Virus record (IMG/VR): IMGVR_UViG_3300031371_000014
Span: 1-25,419 of that record
DNA from: a virus
Strand: one strand, 5' to 3'
Length of the DNA stretch: 25,419 nt
Positions within the stretch are counted from its first letter, which is position 1, and every line of letters begins with the position of its first letter. Below are positions 16,361 to 23,948 of the stretch, one piece after another. Below the pieces are notes generated by a model. That model was given only the letters and a program-made list of their open reading frames with translations, was not told where the DNA came from and searched no databases. Both the position numbers and the translations under genes were made by a program.

Positions 16361-16918
16361 TTAGATATAAACAATATCTTTCTTTAATCTAATATCAGAT
16401 GTCACACTGGCGTTAGCGCCCGAATTATATGGGTAATGTAAATCACTATAAACAGTATTATATTTAGTAGTAAGTACTGAGGTATACTTAGTACTATAGT
16501 TTGTAGTATCTTTATTAGAATCAACAGTAGAATCTCTACTAGAATAATTTGTCGAACAGTGGGGATTATACACAGTACTATATAGACTCAAATTAACTGT
16601 ACTATTCTCGGAAGAATCCCTAGAACTATAAACCGAGTTATTTACTGAAATATCTCTTCCACTATTGACTGTACTATCAAGAGCCGCATTATAAGAAGAG
16701 CACGTGTTATTATCATTAACATAATCTAAAGCGTTTCGTAATTCCTGTAAATCAGGTATATCCGGAGTATTAACATCAGCTGTAACAGGTAATTCGCTCC
16801 AAGTATATGCAGCTATCCCTAAATTACTTGTCAACGTATCTACATTTGTCTTTATTTCATCCCACTGCGCACTAGTAATTATTGTGCCATCGTCTATAGT
16901 AGTCCATGAGAACGCCAT
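16361..16918 (-). CDS. Tetrapeptide-repeat fibre-like protein 2 with S74 opening at C-terminus
   Basis: This 185-residue protein has two head units (FSWTTIDD... and YTWSELPV..., the second close to the head of protein 1), then tetrapeptides from residue 72 to about 171: 25 units, with Tyr 8, Asn 7 and Asp 6 at position 2, and Cys twice (TCSS, HCST). Examples are LYST, RDSS, KDTT and NYSS. The last residues, TSDIRLKKDIVYI, are the start of a Peptidase_S74 domain, including the Ser that is the self-cleavage nucleophile in that family, but the protein stops there. The rest of such a domain is encoded at 15567-15824. Its start codon overlaps the region of helper A's stop. The Cys variants are worth noting because thioether or crosslink chemistry is possible. 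Confidence 0.8.
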   Translation of the reverse strand: MAFSWTTIDDGTIITSAQWDEIKTNVDTLTSNLGIAAYTWSELPVTADVNTPDIPDLQELRNALDYVNDNNTCSSYNAALDSTVNSGRDISVNNSVYSSRDSSENSTVNLSLYSTVYNPHCSTNYSSRDSTVDSNKDTTNYSTKYTSVLTTKYNTVYSDLHYPYNSGANASVTSDIRLKKDIVYI

Positions 16919-16919
16919 C

Positions 16920-17408
16920 TTAGTCCTCCTTAAGTAGGTTGTAATAATGCGCGCTTAACTCAAAGGCTGGGGGTAACCAGTTTTTATAGTCACTTAATTT
17001 ACAAGATATTTTATTCAGCACACTAGATATCTCGGACACATTCAAACTATCTTCTATAAATCGTTGTAAATAACTAATTTTGTAATCAAAACTATCATTT
17101 TTCCATACATTATTATTCCAATTATATGTAATAAAAACATAATTTTGTACAAAACGTTTTAATGGCCCATCCATATTAAATTCTGATAAAATAATCATGA
17201 GATAATTGACACACTCCTCAATAACTCTTGGAGTATTTTTAGGATCAAAATCCTCAATTATTTCATCATTCTCTAACATAGTTATATGTTCCCACAACAT
17301 TTTAAAAGACTCTCTAAATTTATCTTTATACATAGATGAAATAAGGTATGTTGAAAAATCTGAATTTAAATACCACTCCATCTCATTAAAAATTTCTCCC
17401 ATATTCAT
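16920..17408 (-). CDS. Helper protein A, paralogue of helper B (unknown family)
   Basis: This 162-residue helical protein matches the product of 13734-14255 in plan and in motifs: EHITMLEND near residue 39, a YNWNNN segment in the middle, and NWLPPAFELSAHYYNLL at the C-terminus. It starts 12 bases after radical SAM A and ends one base before repeat protein 2. Two tandem possible starts (Met1 and Met3) exist; the first is used here. It probably acts with radical SAM A, for instance to bring it the repeat substrate, but no family is recognised and that role is inferred from the duplication alone. Confidence 0.65.
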   Translation of the reverse strand: MNMGEIFNEMEWYLNSDFSTYLISSMYKDKFRESFKMLWEHITMLENDEIIEDFDPKNTPRVIEECVNYLMIILSEFNMDGPLKRFVQNYVFITYNWNNNVWKNDSFDYKISYLQRFIEDSLNVSEISSVLNKISCKLSDYKNWLPPAFELSAHYYNLLKED

Positions 17409-17420
17409 TATATGTACTCC

Positions 17421-18773
17421 CTATTTTAGAATTCTATCCAAAATATTTTCAAATACCCCGTTACCGAATATTCTGAATGTTGGTATAGATTTAAGTATAG
17501 TACTACCAGTCAATACTACGTTATCCATTGGGCAATCAAAAACCTGAGAAAAATAAGCAAGCAATACAGCCATTTGTTTATCATTATAACATGCAGATAC
17601 TTGTCCAGCTTTCGCCAATTCTAGTACTGAAGCTACGCCAAATGATATTCTCTGCTTTGTAAAGTCATGGTGAGCTCTACTTTTGTAAAGCATTTTTATT
17701 AATCGTTCATCATTTTTAACATCCACAATATACCCATTAGCCAATAAATCACTTCTACCACTATCTATTCCTTGTAAAGTTAACTTATCCAAACCATATT
17801 CTTTAGCGGCACCGACATACTCGTCATGATCTAAATAAAAAGTTCTATGGCAAGCGTGGATAGTATTAGGAAAATCCCCTACACCAACCTGACTGTCTCC
17901 CGCAGAACAAGTGAACATCCTATGTTTAGTATGAAATTCTCTATAAAACCACAATCGAGACCTAAACCTTTCAAAATAATTAGACTCTGGGCTAGATATA
18001 GATTTATACTTATTTTTTTTAAGCTCTATCTGATTCAATAATAACTTATAAAAATTTTTACCATCTTCCGCTGTATAGTCAAACGGGGTAACTAATGTAG
18101 GATCACACGCACGACTAATATTAATGTTATTTCCCACAGCCACCCAGTCAGACACAAACTCATCAAAAAATGAATAATACTCCGCCATTTTATCTAGGTC
18201 TGTTAAAATTTTTATTACATCAACCCCAATAGTTGGTTTTAAATGCATACTAATTTTATGTATTTTATTCCTTAAATTTAATTCATTAGTAACATAAATA
18301 CAATTTTTAATAATCTGATCGGTTGCACCACCTAATCTATTTGCATCTGTTATATAGGCCGGGCCATCTAAAGATACTTGCAAATCTATATTAAAAACCC
18401 GTTCTTTTGGTAACACATCTAATACAAATTCTACTAAGTTTTCAGGATTGGTCATAAAATTGGAAGACAAAGTAATATTTTCTAAATTGGGAAACTCTTC
18501 AATAGCTTGTTTATAAAAATCTTTAAATTTTTTAACAGTTAATGTAGGTTCGGTTCCCCAATGTGATATATGAGTTAAATCCTTTCCAAAAATTTCCTTT
18601 AAATCTGAAAGCATTTCTCCACTTTCTATCTTTTCTATAATAACTTTATGTACATCTTTAAGAAAATCTGTTTTAGGTATATAACAATATTTACATCGCA
18701 AATTACACCACCCAGCAGAAAATAATTCAGCAGCAGTTACCACTGGATAACTAAAATATTTATTTATTGACAT
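17421..18773 (-). CDS. Radical SAM enzyme A
   Basis: This 450-residue protein has C23-x3-C27-x2-C30 (CNLRCKYC), which holds the 4Fe-4S cluster that splits S-adenosylmethionine, and HWGTEPTLT as the GGEP-type SAM-binding strand. LQVSLDGP matches the family's 'sSlDG' strand. The C-terminal half has fewer cysteines than enzyme B (TCSAGDSQVG..., ACHR, SACYND, VFDCP), so it carries a shorter auxiliary-cluster or twitch-like region rather than a full CX2CX5CX3C array. It is the first gene behind the promoter at 18854-18882. With its helper and the two repeat proteins next to it, protein or peptide modification is the likely role. It is not a simple duplicate of enzyme B; overall similarity is low. 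Confidence 0.9.
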   Translation of the reverse strand: MSINKYFSYPVVTAAELFSAGWCNLRCKYCYIPKTDFLKDVHKVIIEKIESGEMLSDLKEIFGKDLTHISHWGTEPTLTVKKFKDFYKQAIEEFPNLENITLSSNFMTNPENLVEFVLDVLPKERVFNIDLQVSLDGPAYITDANRLGGATDQIIKNCIYVTNELNLRNKIHKISMHLKPTIGVDVIKILTDLDKMAEYYSFFDEFVSDWVAVGNNINISRACDPTLVTPFDYTAEDGKNFYKLLLNQIELKKNKYKSISSPESNYFERFRSRLWFYREFHTKHRMFTCSAGDSQVGVGDFPNTIHACHRTFYLDHDEYVGAAKEYGLDKLTLQGIDSGRSDLLANGYIVDVKNDERLIKMLYKSRAHHDFTKQRISFGVASVLELAKAGQVSACYNDKQMAVLLAYFSQVFDCPMDNVVLTGSTILKSIPTFRIFGNGVFENILDRILK

Positions 18774-18853
18774 GCTTTACTCCTAATTTATACCTTATTC
18801 TTATGGATAGATATTAACCGTCTTCCAATTAATACCATGCCCTAGCTTCTAAT

Positions 18854-18882
18854 ATTATAGAATACAATCTATAATGTGCTAG
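18854..18882 (-). promoter_or_regulatory. Shared phage promoter, copy 3 (radical SAM cluster)
   Basis: On the minus strand: CTAGCA (18882-18877), 17 bases ending in TATTC, and TATAAT (18859-18854). It lies in the 113-base gap between the long fibre gene and radical SAM A and leaves a leader of about 75 bases. Identical boxes and spacing in copies 1 and 2 support function. Confidence 0.7.
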
Positions 18883-18886
18883 GTGT

Positions 18887-21800
18887 TTATTTAACCTTTA
18901 CCCAATGCCTTCCGTTTACTGCTACCTCATTATTAGGGCCCCAAAAGTCTCCAGATTCTTTCTTTTTATATGTTGCAACTATTCTCTCTGGAAATTCTCT
19001 TTTTTCGGCAGATAAAATTTCTGTCAAGTAACCATTTTCATCGTTAGTTAATGGAGTTCCAGTAGGGTATTCTTTATCGACAAAAGCTAAGACCCACCCA
19101 CCAATAGCAAATGGTGCATAACTTTCATCTGTGTGATTACCCACACCAAATCCAAATGTATCTGAAGCTATTCCAATAACTGCCATCTGGCATCTCTCAG
19201 TACAAATCTTAGCACCATCTGGGGTATCAAAATAACATTTTCCGTATTCAATATCACCTATAACCTTCTGGTAATCGGCTATATCATTATAGACCGCATT
19301 AAAAATCTTCGTAGCGTACATATAACCATTGTAATTTAGTCTAGTAGTATCAGTAGGATCTGAGCTACCAGCATCAAAGTAACCAGCAGTCTGGCTTGTT
19401 CCAGTTATTGCCAAATTAGTTATATCTACACCAGTACTATTAGTTGAAATGCGACCGGAACCATCATAGTATATATTAACTCCACCAGAAGCTAGAGCCG
19501 TTACTGCCATACTTGGAGATGCGCCAGCTCTTATGAAAAGATCTCCGGTACCATTATCTATATAACCATTAACACTATCATGTAATAACTTTAAGGCACT
19601 TGCACTACTAAATTGTACAGAATTACCACTACTCCATCGTGTTACGGCGTCTACAACCGAGAGAGCGTCCTTTCTTATGAATTGGCCACTGCTTATACCA
19701 TCTACAGTGTCAGCATCTAATCCTGAATCGACCCCATCATTACCACTAGTCCATATTGTATAGAAATTACTACCATCAGGAGTAACTTCCCATGTATCAT
19801 TAGATTCATTCCATCTTAGTTTAACGGTAGGAGAATCTCCTCGTGAAACTTCTATACCAGCGTTCTGTGTGGGGACACCAGAACCAACAGTGAAGTCAGA
19901 ATTAAGTGTAATAATATTATCAGCTATATTAAGTGTTTCAACATCAATGGTAGTTGTGGTACCACTTACAGTAAAGTTTCCAGATATTACAAGATCCCCA
20001 GCTACTGTACCACCAGTTACATTGAGCTTAGCATCTAAAGCGTCTTGCAACCCATCTACATTACTTATAATATGGTTGTGACTATCATCAGCAACTTGGA
20101 TATTGCTATAAGTACCAGAAACATCTCCTGCAAAATTGGTAGAGGTATTTAAAAAATAAGTAGAATCATGGTTATCAAGTTTGTCAGCGTCGGCTGCTTT
20201 ACCTGTAGTTGAAAGCTTATCATTCAATGCAGTCTGAAGTCCATCCACATTGGATATCACATGATTATGACTATCATCAGCGACTACCAGCGCACCATAG
20301 GTACCAGAAACATCTCCTGCAAAATTGGTAGAGGTATTTAAAAAATAAGTAGAATCATGGTTATCAAGTTTGTCAGCGTCGGCTGCTTTACCTGTAGTTG
20401 AAAGCTTATCATCAATCGCACTTTGTAAATCACCACTAGTTGTAGACATCTCCGACTCTGTTACAAAGTCAAAATCATCTATTTCTGTTTCAGTATAATA
20501 TCTATCATCTAATTGACCATTATCTAGTTCAGTTTCAGTATAGTATCTTGTGTCATGAGTATGCGAATCGTTAGCGACCACAATATTTTCATAGTTACCA
20601 GAAATATCTCCAGAAAATGTTGTTGAGGTATTTAGAAAATAAGCTATGCCTTGACCATTCAAAAGGTCTGCGTCTAAACCAGAACCATCTCCATCTACCG
20701 TTTTAATAGCTTCAAGAATCTCATTAGCAGTTTGATCATCTGTAGCCCCTTCTTCAATGCCATCTAATTTAGATTTATCAGAAACAGACATAAATCCAGC
20801 AACTCCACTGGCGGCCACGCTATGAAGACTTCCTCCAGATCTACTACCATGCATATCATCACTAATATTTCCAGTAGCATTAGATAAGTTTCTATCGGAT
20901 GCATGATAATGTATGAGGGAATCTCCACCATATGTCAAAGAAAGGTAATTACTAGAACTTAGATGGTAATACTCACTAGTGGTCCCCCCCTGTAATCCGG
21001 ACAAATTATTATGTGTAATAGTAGAACCGAATTTTACCCAACTAGATCCATTGTAAGTATAAAGAACATCTTCATCCTCAACCCAAACTGCAAAACCTTC
21101 AGTTTTAACAGCAAAATCCCAACCCGCACCATTATATTCAGCTATATCACCATCATGTCCAGCCCAAGCTCCAGTAGCACTGTTTGCAATAATATAACGA
21201 TCTCCGGTTGTAGGGCCGCCGGGAGGAGCAGTAAGATCTTTATCTTTTACAGATACTTGCCAATCAAGCCCCTGTACTATACCATCAACATAACTTTTTG
21301 TAGCCAAGTGGTTACTCTGAGTCGGTAAAATACCGGTAATAGCCCCTGTAAATGCTCTCGTACCATTAGCTAGAATATACTGAGTATGATCATCATCCCC
21401 TAGACCAGATAAATCGCCATGATCCAAAGTACTTGCGCTTATATCCATGTTTCCAGTAAATTTTATTGCTTGGCCAGATCCACCTATATTAATCTGCCCA
21501 CTTGGGGATTCATTTGAAAAAGTAATGTCTTTGTTAGAAGAAGTACCTGGTATGTGAAATTGAATTCCACCCTGACCATCTACATAAATATCACCAGCAT
21601 CTCCACTAGTTTTAAGTTGTAATCGTTGCCCTGGATCAGTGGAAATAGTAATAACATCGCTCACGTCTTCAATAACTTTTTTACCATTAACATAAATAGA
21701 CCCGGCATCCGCAAATAAGTCATGGCAATATATACCATCAAATTTAGCGGCGGGACTACCTATATCTCTAACTGAAACACTGCCACTAGCTCCAGTCATT

Positions 21801-23134
21801 TCAGGTAAAACATCAGCTGCAACGGTTACATTATTGGGATTAAGGCGCATTGTTTCAGCCCCATCTATTTCAACTGTAACATAGCCGGTGCCAGCATCTA
21901 CTACTTCTACTTTAGAATCACCCTCTGATATAGAATCCTGGCTTAAACCAGATATTTGTGATATTATATCACCAGAAATGGTTGTAACTTCTGCCTGTGT
22001 GTAGAAATCACTTGGAAACTGGCTTACTATATCTCCTGAAGTTGTAGTGAGTTGATCATTAGTAGCATAATTTCCGGCGGGCTGAAATCCTGTGTCAACA
22101 TAAGTTTTGACAGCTTTTTCTGTCGGGACAGCATCGTCTGAATTACCAGCTAAGGTCCCATCTATTGAAAACTCATCAATCGCTGTTCCATTTGGTAAAA
22201 CAAGACCACCTGAAGTTGATTTGATGACTCCGGCAACTGTTAAGGGGGATGTTGGACTAGTACCTATACCAACATTTCCACTATCATCTATAATCACATC
22301 AGATGATTGTAAAGCACCTGTCCCATCATAGCGAACTGCGTGATTATCTACACCAACTCCAACATTAGAAGCATTATATTTAGTATCTATTTGAGTTACA
22401 AGATCACCGCTGATAGTTGTAACTTCTGCCTGTGTGTAGAAATCACTTGGAAACTGGCTTACTATATCTCCTGAAGTTGTAGTGAGTTTAGAATCAACTT
22501 CGGCTTGTGTGTATTTATCCAAATCAGTAATGTCATCCTCTACCCAGGTATGATCATCTACATATTTCTTATCGACTATGTTTGAGTCATTGGTAAATGT
22601 TTTGGGTTCATTATAACTTGCTATGCCAGAAAATACTCTAGACCCATCTGCAAGTATGTATTGAGTATGATCATCGTCTCCCAAACCACTTAAGTTACCA
22701 TGATCAGTGTATATACCGCCGCCTAATCCGGCAGATATTAAATAACTACAAAGAATAATATCCCCCGCCTCCGGTGGAGCTATGAAAGTAACAGTAGTAC
22801 CAGCAATAGTATAATCATTACCAGCTCCGGGCTGCTGTAAAATACCATTTAAAAAAACCGATAAAGTATTTCCAACAGGCGTCCCACCCAATGTAAAAGT
22901 GGTATTGGTACCGTTAATTGATCCGGTAGGGCTATCATTAACAGTCATTGTTCCTATAGAACTCCATTCAAACTGACTAGTAGATTCTTTATAGGTTAAA
23001 ACATCACCATCTGATGGCGAATTATAAACATCGGCTTTAGTAGGAGCTATAGAAGCATCTACTATATGCACGCCCGAAATCGTAGCATTATCTATTTGTT
23101 CGCCGCGGATGTTCGTATTTAACAGCGTAGCCAT
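18887..23134 (-). CDS. Long tail fibre protein
   Basis: This 1415-residue protein is a modular tail fibre. The N-terminus (MATLLNTNIRGEQIDNATIS) is followed by beta-rich units with the widespread fibre motif LSGLGDDDHTQYI (near residues 148 and 576), repeated YTQAEVTTISGD segments, a DUF2793-like module (GPTTGDRYIIANSATGAWAG and WVEDEDVLYTYNGSSW), and two tandem units starting KLSTTGKAADADKLDNHDST. The C-terminus (from IADYQKVIGDIEYG to NGRHWVKVK) is a separate globular domain of the kind found at fibre tips or in self-processing tails; a G2/S74-type chaperone function is possible but not shown. The protein probably recognises the host surface. It shares long DNA repeats with the next gene upstream, a sign of module exchange. 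Confidence 0.85.
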   Translation of the reverse strand: MATLLNTNIRGEQIDNATISGVHIVDASIAPTKADVYNSPSDGDVLTYKESTSQFEWSSIGTMTVNDSPTGSINGTNTTFTLGGTPVGNTLSVFLNGILQQPGAGNDYTIAGTTVTFIAPPEAGDIILCSYLISAGLGGGIYTDHGNLSGLGDDDHTQYILADGSRVFSGIASYNEPKTFTNDSNIVDKKYVDDHTWVEDDITDLDKYTQAEVDSKLTTTSGDIVSQFPSDFYTQAEVTTISGDLVTQIDTKYNASNVGVGVDNHAVRYDGTGALQSSDVIIDDSGNVGIGTSPTSPLTVAGVIKSTSGGLVLPNGTAIDEFSIDGTLAGNSDDAVPTEKAVKTYVDTGFQPAGNYATNDQLTTTSGDIVSQFPSDFYTQAEVTTISGDIISQISGLSQDSISEGDSKVEVVDAGTGYVTVEIDGAETMRLNPNNVTVAADVLPEMTGASGSVSVRDIGSPAAKFDGIYCHDLFADAGSIYVNGKKVIEDVSDVITISTDPGQRLQLKTSGDAGDIYVDGQGGIQFHIPGTSSNKDITFSNESPSGQINIGGSGQAIKFTGNMDISASTLDHGDLSGLGDDDHTQYILANGTRAFTGAITGILPTQSNHLATKSYVDGIVQGLDWQVSVKDKDLTAPPGGPTTGDRYIIANSATGAWAGHDGDIAEYNGAGWDFAVKTEGFAVWVEDEDVLYTYNGSSWVKFGSTITHNNLSGLQGGTTSEYYHLSSSNYLSLTYGGDSLIHYHASDRNLSNATGNISDDMHGSRSGGSLHSVAASGVAGFMSVSDKSKLDGIEEGATDDQTANEILEAIKTVDGDGSGLDADLLNGQGIAYFLNTSTTFSGDISGNYENIVVANDSHTHDTRYYTETELDNGQLDDRYYTETEIDDFDFVTESEMSTTSGDLQSAIDDKLSTTGKAADADKLDNHDSTYFLNTSTNFAGDVSGTYGALVVADDSHNHVISNVDGLQTALNDKLSTTGKAADADKLDNHDSTYFLNTSTNFAGDVSGTYSNIQVADDSHNHIISNVDGLQDALDAKLNVTGGTVAGDLVISGNFTVSGTTTTIDVETLNIADNIITLNSDFTVGSGVPTQNAGIEVSRGDSPTVKLRWNESNDTWEVTPDGSNFYTIWTSGNDGVDSGLDADTVDGISSGQFIRKDALSVVDAVTRWSSGNSVQFSSASALKLLHDSVNGYIDNGTGDLFIRAGASPSMAVTALASGGVNIYYDGSGRISTNSTGVDITNLAITGTSQTAGYFDAGSSDPTDTTRLNYNGYMYATKIFNAVYNDIADYQKVIGDIEYGKCYFDTPDGAKICTERCQMAVIGIASDTFGFGVGNHTDESYAPFAIGGWVLAFVDKEYPTGTPLTNDENGYLTEILSAEKREFPERIVATYKKKESGDFWGPNNEVAVNGRHWVKVK
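20112..20223 (-). repeat. Tandem direct repeat in long fibre gene, copy 1
   Basis: This 112-base block recurs, without a difference that I could see, at 20301-20412, a period of 189 bases (63 codons). It encodes the DADKLDNHDSTYFLNTST fibre unit. Near identity at the DNA level, silent positions included, points to a recent duplication or ongoing gene conversion. Confidence 0.85.
20301..20412 (-). repeat. Tandem direct repeat in long fibre gene, copy 2
   Basis: Second copy of the block at 20112-20223, in the same frame, so unequal recombination would add or remove exactly 63 residues from the fibre shaft. Confidence 0.85.
22044..22221 (-). repeat. Dispersed direct repeat shared by two fibre genes, copy 1
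   Basis: This 178-base block in the long fibre gene recurs at 24346-24523 in the upstream fibre gene with one visible mismatch (catcgtc versus catcatc). It encodes the segment from PNGTAIDEFSIDG through DDAVPTEKAVKTYVDTG. The two copies are in the same orientation, so recombination between them would fuse the two fibre genes and delete the 223-residue gene between them. Confidence 0.88.
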
Positions 23135-23149
23135 TTTATTCCTCCCTAT

Positions 23150-23317
23150 TTATATATTAAAAACCAAATTATATTTCACTCTGTATTGTCCAAATTCCAT
23201 AGAAAATTCAATACCGTCTGCTGCTATATATAATTTATTATTTTTAACAACTGATATATATTTTCCTATGATATATTTTGAGCCACTATTATTTGTGGTA
23301 TATATGCTGACGCCGGT
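23150..23317 (-). pseudogene. Open frame without a start, overlapping and extending the 223-residue gene
   Basis: In the -1 frame relative to the 223-residue gene, codons are open from 23317 to a TAA at 23150-23152. The part after the upstream gene's stop reads like protein (GKYISVVKNNKLYIAADGIE, then FSMEFGQYRVKYNLVFNI) and fills the otherwise empty gap of 131 bases. No ATG, GTG or TTG exists early in this frame, so it is either a decayed C-terminus separated by a frameshift or one reached by ribosomal frameshifting. Confidence 0.45.
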
Positions 23318-23937
23318 TTAATCCCTATAGTATAAGCCACCCATTGATCTGATATATTTGTGTTGTATGAGTTAGGATATAAAGTAGCAGTGTTTACTTC
23401 GTCCGAGCTTGCTCCTACAAGAACATTACCACCGAAGCCGTCATCTGAATCCAAATTTCCTTGATTGTATGGCATAGAATACTGTATTACATATGCATTA
23501 CTAGTTGCTGTATCTTGGGCAAAAAATGTAACCCACATCGTATCCAAAGCTCCCCATGTCGGAGACAACACTGGCGGATCGGGCTGATTACCGTATCCAG
23601 AATTAACAGATATGTCAGGCATAGTAGAATCAGCGCCTTGTATATCGAGCAGCATTACAGCGTAATTTTCACGTTGATTGAAAGTAATAGAAAAATTACC
23701 GGATTCACTTCCGGTCGCTATCTTACATAAAACACCAGCATAAACAGAGTTGCCATTAGAGTATTCACCTACGAGTGTAAAATCACCGTCGTTATTACTA
23801 TAAGAATTATCACCGTCAGACCCTATCAATAATAATAATAAATCACCAGCTTGAGTTGATGGAAAATCGACACTAAAACTAGTTTGACTTGAATGACTGC
23901 TGTATAGAGTATAATCGTATTGAGTTGGAAACGCCAT
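23266..23937 (-). CDS. Beta-rich virion appendage protein, possibly frameshifted at its end
   Basis: This 223-residue protein (MAFPTQYDYTLYSS...) is rich in Ser, Thr, Asn, Gly and aromatic residues, with alternating strands and segments such as AGDLLLLLIGSDG, DFTLVGEYSNGNSVYAGVLCKIATGSESG and AVMLLDIQGADS. This pattern is common in beta-sandwich proteins of phage baseplates and fibres. It lies between two fibre genes and has an AGGAG site. A downstream coding-like stretch in another frame (23150-23317) suggests the ancestral protein was about 45 residues longer. Receptor binding or fibre decoration is plausible; no specific family is named. Confidence 0.65.
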   Translation of the reverse strand: MAFPTQYDYTLYSSHSSQTSFSVDFPSTQAGDLLLLLIGSDGDNSYSNNDGDFTLVGEYSNGNSVYAGVLCKIATGSESGNFSITFNQRENYAVMLLDIQGADSTMPDISVNSGYGNQPDPPVLSPTWGALDTMWVTFFAQDTATSNAYVIQYSMPYNQGNLDSDDGFGGNVLVGASSDEVNTATLYPNSYNTNISDQWVAYTIGIKPASAYIPQIIVAQNIS

Positions 23938-23948
23938 TTATTCTCCTA

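Noticed and set aside
15872-16918. Diversity-generating retroelement target
   Set aside because: No reverse transcriptase gene and no template/variable repeat pair with A-specific differences was seen; the variation among units is not of that kind.
12160-18773. Ordinary RiPP (peptide antibiotic) cluster carried by the phage
   Set aside because: There is no short precursor with leader peptide, no peptidase or exporter; the candidate substrates have fibre-type heads and a chaperone segment.
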